A DNA stretch of 64,000 bases, taken from Acidobacteriota bacterium. Lineage in GTDB: Bacteria; Acidobacteriota; Terriglobia; Acidiferrales; UBA7541. Positions 26,530 to 35,203 of the stretch are shown here, one piece after another. The stretch spans positions 62,001-126,000 of the forward strand of contig JABCZD010000009.1 in the NCBI GenBank assembly GCA_013289855.1, read 5' to 3'. The translations under genes were made by a program, and so were the position numbers. Below the pieces are notes generated by a model. The model was not told the DNA's origin, searched no databases, and saw only the letters and a program-made list of their open reading frames with translations. Numbering within the stretch: position 1 is the stretch's first letter; every line of letters starts with the position of its first letter.

Positions 26530-26931
26530 ATGGACGCACAGAGCACGCACGCTATAGACCTGCAGAAGGATAAGCGTGTCGACCAGCTGATGGGGATTGT
26601 GCTGCGATCGGGAGTTTTGCTGGCGGCGACGATAGTTGCCATTGGCGGCGCTGTATTCCTGGAGCGGCACCGCTTGCCCGTGGCGGATTACCATGTATTT
26701 GATGGCGAACCTACGCAATTGCGGACGGTGCGCGGAATCGTTGGCCAAGCATGGGAGTGGCATGGTAGTGGATTGATTCAATTGGGGTTATTGTTGCTGA
26801 TCGCGACGCCGGTGGCGCGGGTGGTGTTTTCGGTTGGGGCGTTTTTGTACGAACGGGACTGGACTTACGTGTTGGTTAGTCTGCTGGTGCTGGGACTATT
26901 GTTTTATAGCTTGTTTAGCGGGCATGGTTGA
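26530..26931 (+). CDS. DUF1634 domain membrane protein
   Basis: A 133-residue inner-membrane protein with three hydrophobic helices: SGVLLAATIVAIGGAVFLE, LIQLGLLLLIATPVARVVFS and YVLVSLLVLGLLFYSLFSG. The N-terminus (KDKRVDQLMGIVLRSG) and the ATPVARV block are typical of DUF1634. The ATG at 26530 overlaps the end region of the TauE/SafE gene, with GGGGAAA as ribosome site, so the two are almost certainly translated from one message. It probably assists the permease; this is inferred from the recurring gene pair. Confidence 0.88.
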   Translation: MDAQSTHAIDLQKDKRVDQLMGIVLRSGVLLAATIVAIGGAVFLERHRLPVADYHVFDGEPTQLRTVRGIVGQAWEWHGSGLIQLGLLLLIATPVARVVFSVGAFLYERDWTYVLVSLLVLGLLFYSLFSGHG

Positions 26932-26948
26932 AGCCAAGGCGACCGCCT

Positions 26949-26970
26949 CCCCGACCCGACCGGGTCGGGG
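26949..26970. repeat. 22-nt near-perfect GC palindrome
   Basis: CCCCGACCCG, then AC, then CGGGTCGGGG: a 10-bp dyad 17 bases after the DUF1634 stop. It could end the TauE-DUF1634 transcript, or belong to a dispersed repeat with the GGCGGCCGC sequence next to it. Confidence 0.5.
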
Positions 26971-27024
26971 TAAACGCCAGGCGGCCGCTACAAAGGCAAG
27001 GGCATCGGGCTACCCCCGGCTTTT

Positions 27025-27077
27025 GAAAGGATGTGAAAACAAAGGAACTTAAAGTTCCTTTGTTTTCACATCCTTTC
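27025..27077. repeat. 53-nt perfect palindrome (26-bp arms, one central base)
   Basis: The arm at 27025-27050 (starting GAAAGGATGTGAAAAC) is exactly repeated in reverse complement at 27052-27077, around a single A at 27051. The RNA would form a very long perfect hairpin. It lies in the gap between DUF1634 and GH44. Confidence 0.9.
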
Positions 27078-27486
27078 GCAAGTGTTCATTCTGCAAGGTT
27101 TACGGTCGGTTTGGCGTTACCATCTGGTTACCTCGGAAATCGCGCCTTTTTGTGCCGCCTGTGGGTCCCGCAGGTCGCCTCGAACTGTGGCCGCGCGCGA
27201 ACTTGCGAACCAAAAAAGAACCCCTGGCGATGGGAGCGGGACTAAGTTTTAAGGGGTTTTGCAGATGGCGAGGCGCACTTCTCTACATCCAAAAGAATAA
27301 CTCATGATAATTGGTCTGTCAAGACGTATTTTGGGCATTTTTGCTTGTCGGATGGCCTACGGTCCGGCTAAGGTCGGGCTTTCCGCCGAAGGGTGTTCAG
27401 CTGTACGTGGGTACCATTGATTGTGTTTTTGCGGGCGGGTAACGTTTAAATTCCCAGACATCTTTGGCGTGGTTTTGGAGCTGCTC
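27078..27486. other. Non-coding gap before the GH44 gene
   Basis: About 400 bases with no credible gene. AACCCCT near 27220 can pair with AGGGGTT near 27251 over a 27-nt loop, and the last 150 bases are AT-richer, as expected for a promoter region. I cannot fix promoter boxes with confidence. Confidence 0.4.
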
Positions 27487-30400
27487 ATGAATCGCGCGGT
27501 GCTTCGCGGGGTGTGGTGTGTCGCGATGATGGTGATTTGTGTTGGTGGCGGAGCGCAACGTGGCTTGGCGCAGACGCCGGTGTTGTTAGTGGATGCCGCG
27601 GGGAACCCGCACGCGATCAATCCGGATATTTATGGAATTGCCAGTTATGGGTTGGACGCGGGGTTTGCGAAAGAGATTCAGGTGCCGAATGTGCGGTGGG
27701 GTGGGGACGGGACCACGCGATACAACTGGATGGTGGATTCGAGCAACGCGGGATTCGATTGGTATTTTATGGGCGGAAACGGGCAAGCCAGTCCAACGCC
27801 TAGCGCGTCCGCCGATTTGATGGTCAGCACGTATAAGGCGGCGTCTAACGCGCACGCCTTAATGACGATTCCGATCATTCCGTATGTGAACAAGACGGCG
27901 GCGTGGAATTGCAGTTTCCCGGTTTCTGTTTATGGGCCGCAGCAATCGACGAATCCGTATGTGCATCCGAACGGGGACAATTGCGGGAACAGCTTGACGA
28001 CGAACGGCACGCAGTTGATGGACAACAATATTTACGCGAATCACATCGACAACACGACGGGGCTGCAGCTGGGGTGGGTACAGCATTTAGTTACGATCTT
28101 TGGGACCGCGTCGAATGGCGGGGTGCCGTACTACCAACTGGATAACGAGCCGGGTGGTTGGAGCAACACGCATCGCGACGTGGAGCCGGTGCAGCCGGAT
28201 TACGACACGATTATCAGCTTGGGGCAGCAGTATGCGGCGGCGATCAAGCAAGCGGACAGTTCGGCGAAAGTTTTTGGGCCGGTGGATTTCACGCTGGGAG
28301 GATGGATTGGCACGCCCAGCCTGCAGAATAATTTGTACGCGGGACAGTATTACTTGCAGCAGATGGCGGCGTACGAGCAGACCAATCACCAGCGGATCCT
28401 GGACTATTTCGACGAACATTATTATGGCGGCGGGTCGACGGATGCGGCGGAGCTGGCATCCACGCGAGCGCTGTGGGAGAGCACGTTTAATTCCGGGAGC
28501 TGGGTGGAACAATATTATTTTGATGGGCCGATGATGCTGTTGCCGCGCTTCCAGAATTGGATTGCGACGTACTATCCCGGGACAAAATTATCGATTTCGG
28601 AGTACAGCTTCAGCAGCGGGACGAATCCCTTGGTGGATGCGCTGACCGAAGCGGACGTGTTAGGGATTTATGGGCGCGAAGGTTTGGATTTCGCGAATAT
28701 GTGGATCGTCCCGAAGCCCACGGATCCGGTGGCATACAGTTTTCGGGTGTATCGAAATTACGATGGCGCGGGCGGGCAGTTTGGAGATATGGCGGTAAAT
28801 TCCACGAGCAGCGATCAGGGGCAGCTGTCGGTTTATGGGGCGCTGCGGTCTAGTGATGGGGCGTTGACGGTGGTGGCGATTAATAAGACCACTGGCGCGA
28901 TTGCGACCAGCCTTACGCTGGCAAATTTTAACGCGGCTGGGACAGCGGCGGTGTTCAGCTACAGCAATGCAAATTTGACGCAAATTGTTGCAGGGACGCC
29001 GGTGGCAGTGGCGTCGGGGGCGGTGAGATATACGTTTCCGGCTTATTCGGTGACGGTTTTTGTGTTTACGCCGAAGAGCACGGCAGCGGCGGCTACTACG
29101 ACCAGTTTGAGCGCTTCGGCTGCGCAGGTGACTTTTGGGCAAAGCGTCACATTTACGGCTACCGTGGCGCCGGCTTCGGGATCGGGAGTACCGACGGGTA
29201 GCGTGAATTTTTTTGATGGAACGACACAGATCGGGAGCGGCGTGCTGAACGGATCCGGGATGGCGACGTTCAGTTCATCGAGTCTCGCCGTGGGGACGCA
29301 TTCTGTAACGGCGGTGTATGCAGGGGATACGAATTTTAGTGGATCGACCTCTGGCGTCGCGTCGGTGACGATTGTGGCTGCGGCGAAAACCAATACTACG
29401 ACGGCGCTTTCGGCTTCTGCGACGCAGGTGACTAGCGGGCAGAGCGTAATGTTTAATGCGGTGGTGACGCCTGCTTCGGGTTCGGGGACGCCGACAGGAA
29501 GCGTGACGTTTTTGGATGGGGCAACATCGCTTGGGATGGCGACGCTTAATGGCGGATCCGGTTCGGTGAGTAGCAGCACGCTCTCGATTGGGACGCATAC
29601 GATTTCGGTGATGTATTCGGGGGACGCTAATTTTTCTGGGTCGACCTCGAGCGCGGTGTCGGTGACGGTGGTTGCGCCGGCGAAGATTGGCACGGTGACG
29701 ACAGTTTCAAGTTCGGCGATGCAGGTGACGAGCGGACAGAGCATGACGTTTACCGTGAGCGTGAAGGCGCAGTCAGGGACGGGCGTCCCAACGGGCGCGA
29801 TTACACTTCTCGATGGCGGGTCGCAGATTAATTCCGCGATGTTGAACGCGGGTGCGGCGTCGTTTACTAGCTCTACGCTCGCGGTGGGCAGCCATACGAT
29901 CACGGCAGCGTATGGCGGCGACACAAACTATGCGGCGTCCAGTTCGGCGGCGGATACGGTGACGGTGGCGGCTGCGCCTACGGGCGATTATTCGTTGTCG
30001 ATGAGCAGTTCGTCGCTGACGCTGGTGCCGGGTGGAAGCGGGATGTTGATGATTACGGTTGCGCCGAAAAATGGATTTAAGCAAGTGCTGGGGTGGGCCT
30101 GCTCGAACTTGCCGGCTGGCGGGAGTTGCAGTTTTAGTGCGGAGAGCATGAATCCGGCGAGCGGGACTGGGACGACGACGTTGACGGTGTATGCACCAGA
30201 CGCGGGGCAGGCGCAGATTCCGCTGCAGTCACCTTTCTCGGGTGGGCGAGAAGCCGCTAGATTGCTCTTGGGAATAGTGGCGGTCCTCGCCGCAGTGGTG
30301 GCGCGGAAACGGAGAGCCGTAGGAGCCACGGTGCGGTGGGCGCCGGTGTATGCAACTTGCGCAGTGCTGGCGGCGGTTGTAGCGCTCGAGGGTTGCGCAA

Positions 30401-30516
30401 GCACACCACAGGGACAGGGATTGGTCCAACCGGTTAGCTACGTTGTGACGGTGACGGCGTCGGCGAACGATGCGCCGACGCACACCGGGCAATTTCAATT
30501 GACGGTTAAACCGTAG
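27487..30516 (+). CDS. Secreted GH44 glycoside hydrolase with Ig-like repeats and C-terminal membrane hairpin
   Basis: A 1009-residue secreted or surface-bound enzyme, probably an endo-beta-glucanase or xyloglucanase. The ATG at 27487 follows GGAG, and a signal peptide ends near GLAQ. Residues about 30-520 are the GH44 module: VPNVRWGGDGTTRYNW, the acid/base Glu221 in YQLDNEPGGW and the nucleophile Glu372 in KLSISEYSFSSG. Three Ig-like repeats follow at about 536, 637 and 737, each with the pattern SGQS(V/M)xFxxxV ... G(T/V)PTG ... FLDG. A fourth Ig-like part (from about 834) is interrupted by two hydrophobic segments near 925 and 953 separated by RKRR, the second ending in LEGCAS. The GC-to-T-rich third positions of the repeats differ somewhat from the enzyme part. 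Confidence 0.88.
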   Translation: MNRAVLRGVWCVAMMVICVGGGAQRGLAQTPVLLVDAAGNPHAINPDIYGIASYGLDAGFAKEIQVPNVRWGGDGTTRYNWMVDSSNAGFDWYFMGGNGQASPTPSASADLMVSTYKAASNAHALMTIPIIPYVNKTAAWNCSFPVSVYGPQQSTNPYVHPNGDNCGNSLTTNGTQLMDNNIYANHIDNTTGLQLGWVQHLVTIFGTASNGGVPYYQLDNEPGGWSNTHRDVEPVQPDYDTIISLGQQYAAAIKQADSSAKVFGPVDFTLGGWIGTPSLQNNLYAGQYYLQQMAAYEQTNHQRILDYFDEHYYGGGSTDAAELASTRALWESTFNSGSWVEQYYFDGPMMLLPRFQNWIATYYPGTKLSISEYSFSSGTNPLVDALTEADVLGIYGREGLDFANMWIVPKPTDPVAYSFRVYRNYDGAGGQFGDMAVNSTSSDQGQLSVYGALRSSDGALTVVAINKTTGAIATSLTLANFNAAGTAAVFSYSNANLTQIVAGTPVAVASGAVRYTFPAYSVTVFVFTPKSTAAAATTTSLSASAAQVTFGQSVTFTATVAPASGSGVPTGSVNFFDGTTQIGSGVLNGSGMATFSSSSLAVGTHSVTAVYAGDTNFSGSTSGVASVTIVAAAKTNTTTALSASATQVTSGQSVMFNAVVTPASGSGTPTGSVTFLDGATSLGMATLNGGSGSVSSSTLSIGTHTISVMYSGDANFSGSTSSAVSVTVVAPAKIGTVTTVSSSAMQVTSGQSMTFTVSVKAQSGTGVPTGAITLLDGGSQINSAMLNAGAASFTSSTLAVGSHTITAAYGGDTNYAASSSAADTVTVAAAPTGDYSLSMSSSSLTLVPGGSGMLMITVAPKNGFKQVLGWACSNLPAGGSCSFSAESMNPASGTGTTTLTVYAPDAGQAQIPLQSPFSGGREAARLLLGIVAVLAAVVARKRRAVGATVRWAPVYATCAVLAAVVALEGCASTPQGQGLVQPVSYVVTVTASANDAPTHTGQFQLTVKP

Positions 30517-30559
30517 AGATCAGCAGAACCGCACGAATGGGCGGCCCGGTGTCGTTTCG

Positions 30560-31450
30560 TCAGCCGCGTACGGTCAGCACCGGGCAATCAGCATAGGCGA
30601 CGACTTTGTGAACGGTGGCCATGGGAAGATGCGTAGCTGCCCCTGGTATTCCTTCCGGTCCGTGGACGCCCATGACGATCAGGCCGGCATTGGTGCGCTG
30701 CGAGACCTCCAAAATCTTATCTACGGCGGGACCTTGTTCCACGATGAAGTGCGGCGCGCACCAAAGGTTGGCCTGGTCTGGGACCAGCGCGCGGAGCTGA
30801 CCTTCGCTGGATTCCCCAAACTCCGCCGCACTAGCCATGTGATGGGAGGTTCGATTTTCGACGACATGCAAAAGCGTGAGCTTGGACTGATGCTCTTGGG
30901 CCAAGGAAATAGCGAGCGGGGCGGCAGTCAGCGATGCCGGGCCAAAATCGGTGGCGTAGAGAATAGCCGCGATCTTTCCGTGGACGATGTCTTGGGCGAG
31001 CGCTCGAGGCCCAACGGTAAGAACCGGGCAAGGAGCGTGGCGGAGAATTTCTTCAGCCTGCGAGCCTAGCAGGGCCTTACCGATTCCGGTTCTGCCTCGG
31101 GTGCCGATGACGATTAGATCGATGTGATGGGTTTCGATGGCCGCCGCCAAAGCGGGCCAAACGCCGCCTTCGTCTTGCAAAATTTCAGGAGTGATTCCCG
31201 GGAAGTCGCGCTTCACCACATCACGAAGGCATCGCGTCTCCATGTCACGAGTCATTTGCAGGGTCTGCCACATTTCTGGAGGCAGCGCATAATTGGCCGG
31301 TTCATGAACGTGGAGGGCGTAGAGCTTAGCGCCGAAGGTCTTTGCGAGAGCCGCGGCATACGGCATGGCGGAGTTGGCGGCCGAAGAAAAGTTCGTGGCG
31401 AACAGGATATTGCGAAAACTGACGCGTTGTTTCGTTTGAGTTGCTGGCAT
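30560..31450 (-). CDS. Tandem universal stress protein (two UspA domains)
   Basis: A 296-residue cytoplasmic protein made of two Usp domains. The first (residues about 10-150) keeps the ATP-binding loop GTRGRTGIGKALLGSQAEEI and ends CPVLTVG. The second (about 160-295) starts ILYATDFGPAS and ends CPVLTVRG, but its loop (GVHGPEGIPGAATHL) departs from the G-2x-G-9x-G pattern, so probably only one domain binds ATP. ATG 31450 is preceded by GAGAGGTG. It diverges from the Crp/Fnr regulator, and the CRP-like site in between (31518-31533) may control both. Confidence 0.92.
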   Translation of the reverse strand: MPATQTKQRVSFRNILFATNFSSAANSAMPYAAALAKTFGAKLYALHVHEPANYALPPEMWQTLQMTRDMETRCLRDVVKRDFPGITPEILQDEGGVWPALAAAIETHHIDLIVIGTRGRTGIGKALLGSQAEEILRHAPCPVLTVGPRALAQDIVHGKIAAILYATDFGPASLTAAPLAISLAQEHQSKLTLLHVVENRTSHHMASAAEFGESSEGQLRALVPDQANLWCAPHFIVEQGPAVDKILEVSQRTNAGLIVMGVHGPEGIPGAATHLPMATVHKVVAYADCPVLTVRG

Positions 31451-31517
31451 GTTGCACCTCTCATCACAAAACTAGACCTTCGCTAAGTGGAATGCAGTGC
31501 CGGCGGTCACGCCGGCC

Positions 31518-31557
31518 AGTGAGCCAGGTCACAGGGGTTGAGAAAGCGTCGTATAAT
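31518..31557 (+). promoter_or_regulatory. CRP-type operator plus -10 box upstream of the Crp/Fnr gene
   Basis: AGTGA-N6-TCACA at 31518-31533 matches the CRP consensus TGTGA-N6-TCACA except at one base. TATAAT lies at 31552-31557, and the ATG follows at 31566 without a ribosome site. The operator centre is 40.5 bases before the A of ATG, close to the class II position if transcription begins at the start codon. Confidence 0.65.
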
Positions 31558-31565
31558 GCCGCGAT

Positions 31566-32282
31566 ATGAAGACCCCATACGGGCTGCGCGTAATCGAAAG
31601 TTGCCTGGCGTGCCCGGTGCTGAAAGACCGGGTGTTCTGTAATCTCCCTCGGGCAGCGCTGACGGGCTTGGATGCAATTTCCTCGCCAGCGACGTATCCG
31701 CGTGGAGGCGTGCTATTTGTGGAAGGTCAAGAGCCCCGCGGGGTGTTCATTCTTTGCAACGGGCGTGTCAAACTTTTCGGAGCTTCGGCGACCGGAAAGG
31801 CAGTAATTTTCCGCATCGCAGAATCGGGAGAGATTATTGGTTTGCCGAGCACGCTGTCGGCAAAGCCATATGAAGTTACCGCCGAAGCGCTGGAGCCCAC
31901 GCAGGCGAACTATATAGGTCGGGCGGATTTTCTAGCGTTCTTGCGCGAACACGGCGATACGGCGTTGCGGGTGGCAGAGATGCTAAGCGAGATTTATCAC
32001 GCAACTTGCGAAGAGGTCCGCTACCTTGGCCTGTCGAGCTCCGCAGAAGAAAAACTAGCGCGCTTTCTTTTGAATTTAAGAGCACGAAAAAATAGCGAGC
32101 CGGGACAGCCTGAGGTGTCTTTGACGCTGACGCACGAGGAGATCGCCAACACGATTGGGTCTTCTCGGGAGACGGTAACTCGTCTGCTTACTGGTTTTAA
32201 GCGCAAACAGCTTATTGAGATCCACGGTTCGACGCTGGTCATCAAGAATAAGGAAGCACTTCAGGAGTTGCTCGAAGTCTGA
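31566..32282 (+). CDS. Crp/Fnr family transcription regulator with N-terminal cysteine cluster
   Basis: A 238-residue regulator. An N-terminal cysteine set (Cys13, Cys16, Cys25, spacing x2 and x8, with Cys64 as a possible fourth) suggests an FNR-like iron-sulfur site, although the spacing differs from E. coli FNR. The effector domain covers about 35-150 (VEGQEPRGVFILCNGRVKLF), then the dimer helix, then the winged helix: HEEIANTIGSSRETVTRLL and an HGSTLVI wing. The recognition helix keeps the Arg-Glu...Arg set of CRP (SRETVxR), so it should bind TGTGA-type half sites, and one pair lies just upstream. Divergence from a universal stress gene fits an oxygen- or redox-stress role (inference). Confidence 0.92.
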   Translation: MKTPYGLRVIESCLACPVLKDRVFCNLPRAALTGLDAISSPATYPRGGVLFVEGQEPRGVFILCNGRVKLFGASATGKAVIFRIAESGEIIGLPSTLSAKPYEVTAEALEPTQANYIGRADFLAFLREHGDTALRVAEMLSEIYHATCEEVRYLGLSSSAEEKLARFLLNLRARKNSEPGQPEVSLTLTHEEIANTIGSSRETVTRLLTGFKRKQLIEIHGSTLVIKNKEALQELLEV

Positions 32283-32352
32283 CGCGCGCTTTCCGATGCG
32301 AGTTACAGGATCGCCCCTGGGGGAGTAAGCCGTAGGGGTGGGGCGTCGTTGC

Positions 32353-33003
32353 TCATTCAGGAGTTTGCTTCGCGCCTGGAACACGGCTCTTCAGGAATTT
32401 AATTTGACCGTCGTGGTTGGATTCGTGTTCGGCGACATGAAACCATTTGGCGTAGTTGTTGGCGGAAAAGTCTCCCTGGGTAACCACGATGGCCAGCCAC
32501 TTATCGTCGCGCTTGCGAAATTCGGCAAGGCTCTTCTCCCGGGCTTGATGCAAGGCGTCGAGATAATAATCGAGATTGTTTCCCTTGATGGCTTTGCGTG
32601 CCGGCTCTCCGAGATTCATGGGAATGTCCCACTTTTTCTTCACGTCGTCAGGCCAAGAATCCCAATCCATACCGGCAAAGGTGTTCATCTGATAGTAAGT
32701 CTCAGTGGCCGCTAGATGCAGGAGCAGTGCGCCGATGGTGTTGGCTTTGGCGTCGAGCAGAAAGTCCAAGTCCTGCTGCGACAAGCCCCGCACGTTGTGT
32801 ACGACCTGGTCGCGGGTGAAGGCCAGCATGGAGGTCAACGTTCCGACCTCGGGCGTGAAGCCGGGTTGTGGTCCGACGATCCACGCGTTTTCGGCAGCGG
32901 CGGCGGATTCGGGACGGGCGACAAGCGTCGAGAGACCGACTGCCATTCCGAGGCCACCCTTGAGGAAGTCGCGCCGGTTAGGCATGCATTCGAGTGAGAA
33001 CAT
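32353..33003 (-). CDS. DinB-family (DUF664-like) protein with Tat signal
   Basis: A 216-residue protein starting at ATG 33003, with GGAGG about 8 bases upstream. The N-terminus NRRDFLKGGLGMAVGLSTLV is a twin-arginine signal, so a folded, possibly metal-carrying domain is exported. The body is a four-helix DinB/YfiT-like bundle: FTRDQVVHNVRGLSQQDLDF, LLLHLAATETYYQMNTFAGM and WFHVAEHESNHDGQIKFLKS, whose histidines would form the metal triad. DinB-like proteins in this group often act as thiol-dependent transferases or hydrolases; the substrate is unknown. It diverges from FadE. Confidence 0.85.
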   Translation of the reverse strand: MFSLECMPNRRDFLKGGLGMAVGLSTLVARPESAAAAENAWIVGPQPGFTPEVGTLTSMLAFTRDQVVHNVRGLSQQDLDFLLDAKANTIGALLLHLAATETYYQMNTFAGMDWDSWPDDVKKKWDIPMNLGEPARKAIKGNNLDYYLDALHQAREKSLAEFRKRDDKWLAIVVTQGDFSANNYAKWFHVAEHESNHDGQIKFLKSRVPGAKQTPE

Positions 33004-33200
33004 GTGATTTTCCTCCGTCGGAGATGCGATTTGCTGAAGGAATAATACTGCTCTGAAAGGAGTCTGGCGAGCGGATATGGCACGACCGCGCGCGCTTGTT
33101 GGCGGGTGGGTGATTGCCCTTGGCGGGGGGCGAGGGTAGAATGGGGTTTCGCGTCGCAACTCAACTGACAATTTAAATTAGCTTGAAGGAGTCGTTAGCC

Positions 33201-35000
33201 ATGGCCACTGCAACCGCAACCAAGTCCGCAGCGAAGGGCGGGAGTTTTCTGCTGGAGTCGGCGCTACCGCAGGATGTGTTTACCCCGGCGGACGTGACCG
33301 ACGATCAGCGGCTGATTGGGCAAACGGCGGAAGAGTTTGTGATTAAGGAAGTGTTCCCGCACATCAAGGATTTGGAGAACAAAAAGCCCGGGCTGATGGC
33401 GGAACTGGTGAAGAAGGCCGGCGAATTAGGGTTGATGGGCGGAGGAATACCGGAGGAGTATGGCGGCGCGGGGCTGGACAAGATTTCCGGCATGGTAATG
33501 ACGGAGAAGCTTTCGCTGTATGGCGGGTTTGCAGTGACGCACGGAGCGCACTCTGGAATTGGCACGCTGCCGATTGTGTATTTCGGGACCGAGGAGCAGA
33601 AGAAAAAATATCTGCCGAAACTGGCTACCGGAGAATTGATCGGGGCGTACTGCTTGTCCGAACCGCAGGCGGGGTCGGATTCGCAGAATTCGCTGACGCG
33701 CGCGGAGTTGAACGCGGAAGGCACGCATTATGTTTTGAACGGGCAGAAGATGTGGATCACCAACGGCGGTTTCGCGGATATTTATATTGTGTTTGCGAAA
33801 GTGAATGGCGAGAAGTTTACGGCGTTCATCGTGGAACGCGCGTTTGAAGGATGTAAGCCGGGCAATGAAGAGCACAAGATGGGGATTCACGGAAGTTCGA
33901 CGACACCGGTGTTTTTGGAAAACTGCAAGGTACCGAAAGAGAACGTGCTGCATGAGATTGGGCGCGGGCACATCGTGGCGTTCAATATTTTGAATGCGGG
34001 ACGATTTACTTTGGGGGCTTCGGGCGTGGGCGCGTCGAAGCATGTGTTGGCCACGGCGTCGAAGTATGCGAAGGAACGTAAGGCGTTTGGGAAGTCGATC
34101 GGCGAGTTTGGATTGCTGAAAGAAAAGCTGGCGGAGATGGCGATTCAGCTGTTCGCGGTGGAGTCGATGGTGTATCGCTCGGCGGGTAACATGGAGTTGG
34201 CGATGGCGGCGGCGGCCGGCTCTGGCGACAAAGTGAAAAACACCATGGCGGTGCTGGACGAGTACGCGATCGAGAGTTCGATTTCGAAGGTGTACGGCAG
34301 CGAGATGCTGGATTACGTGGTGGACGAGGCGGTGCAGGTCTTCGGCGGATATGGATTTCACGAGGACTATCCAGTGTGCCGGGCGTATCGCGACTCGCGC
34401 ATCAACCGGATTTTCGAAGGCACCAACGAAATTAACCGCATGTTGATTATCCAGATGCTGATGAAGCGGGCGATGGGCGGGCAGTTGGCGCTGATTCCCG
34501 CAGCGATGAAGCTGGCGGAAGAAGTGCTGGCCGGGCCATCGTTTGAAGAGGCGCCGGAGGGCGTGCTGGCGGAGGAAGCGCGAGTGGTGGCCAATGCGAA
34601 GAAGATGTTCCTGCAGGCGGCAGGCGGCGCGGTGCAGAAATTCCGCGAGAAACTGGCGGAAGAGCAAGAGCTGATTGCGGCGCTGTCAAACATCGTGATG
34701 GAAATTTATGGCATGGAGTCGAGCTTGCTCCGCGCACAGAAAGCGGCAGCGGCTAAAGGCGAGGCAGCCACGCAGGTGATGAGCGACGCGGCGCGGGTGT
34801 TCATCCATGATGCTATGGAACGCGTGGAGCATGAAGCGAAGCGGGCGTTGGCGGCGGTGAATGAGGGCGACATGCTGACCACGCAGATGGCGGTGCTGAA
34901 GCGATTTGGCAAGAGGGCGCCGGTGGATACGATCGCGCTGCGGCGGAATGTGGCGGCGGCGGTGCAGGCGCAGGATAAGTATCCGTTTGAAGGACGGTAA
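33201..35000 (+). CDS. fadE: Acyl-CoA dehydrogenase, FadE type
   Basis: A 599-residue FAD enzyme that makes trans-2-enoyl-CoA, the first step of beta-oxidation. ATG 33201 is preferred over an in-frame TTG at 33183 because AAGGAG stands 9 bases before it. Domains: N-terminal helices (GELGLMGGGIPEEYGGAGLD), the substrate/FAD block AYCLSEPQAGSDSQNSLTRA and MWITNGGFADIYIVFAKVNG, then the C-terminal helical domain with QVFGGYGFHEDYPVCRAYRD and RINRIFEGTNEINR; the glutamate in that last block is the usual catalytic base. An extra C-terminal extension of about 150 residues matches the long form found with FadN and FadA in Bacillus. Confidence 0.95.
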   Translation: MATATATKSAAKGGSFLLESALPQDVFTPADVTDDQRLIGQTAEEFVIKEVFPHIKDLENKKPGLMAELVKKAGELGLMGGGIPEEYGGAGLDKISGMVMTEKLSLYGGFAVTHGAHSGIGTLPIVYFGTEEQKKKYLPKLATGELIGAYCLSEPQAGSDSQNSLTRAELNAEGTHYVLNGQKMWITNGGFADIYIVFAKVNGEKFTAFIVERAFEGCKPGNEEHKMGIHGSSTTPVFLENCKVPKENVLHEIGRGHIVAFNILNAGRFTLGASGVGASKHVLATASKYAKERKAFGKSIGEFGLLKEKLAEMAIQLFAVESMVYRSAGNMELAMAAAAGSGDKVKNTMAVLDEYAIESSISKVYGSEMLDYVVDEAVQVFGGYGFHEDYPVCRAYRDSRINRIFEGTNEINRMLIIQMLMKRAMGGQLALIPAAMKLAEEVLAGPSFEEAPEGVLAEEARVVANAKKMFLQAAGGAVQKFREKLAEEQELIAALSNIVMEIYGMESSLLRAQKAAAAKGEAATQVMSDAARVFIHDAMERVEHEAKRALAAVNEGDMLTTQMAVLKRFGKRAPVDTIALRRNVAAAVQAQDKYPFEGR

Positions 35001-35203
35001 GCAAAACCGGGCCGCCATGGAAGAACTCTACATAAAAGCGAGAGCTGCGTAGAGGCGAGAGCCACATAGGCGAGGGCCGCTTTCGATGGCCCATGGACCG
35101 GTTCACCACCTCTACACACGATTGATCAAGGCTGTTCTGAAGCGTCGCAAAATTGATTACACTGGATAACCGGCAATAGATCATTGTTTCCAGAGGAATT
35201 GCG

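Noticed and set aside
27220..27257. AACCCCT/AGGGGTT pairing as a terminator
   Set aside because: The 27-nt loop is too long and there is no gene immediately upstream on that strand.
29043..29924. 293-codon minus-strand frame opposite the Ig-like repeats
   Set aside because: It arises from the biased codon use of the repeats; Pro/Val-rich shadow.
31538..31557. TTGAGA as -35 for the TATAAT of the Crp/Fnr gene
   Set aside because: The spacing to TATAAT is only 8 bases, far from 17; activation from the CRP-like site fits better.
33426..34667. 413-codon minus-strand frame
   Set aside because: Antisense to FadE, with His/Arg-rich composition and no domain.
35020..35080. GCGAGAGC repeated three times as a regulatory array
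   Set aside because: Only 8 bases each, uneven spacing and no symmetry; likely chance in GC-rich DNA.
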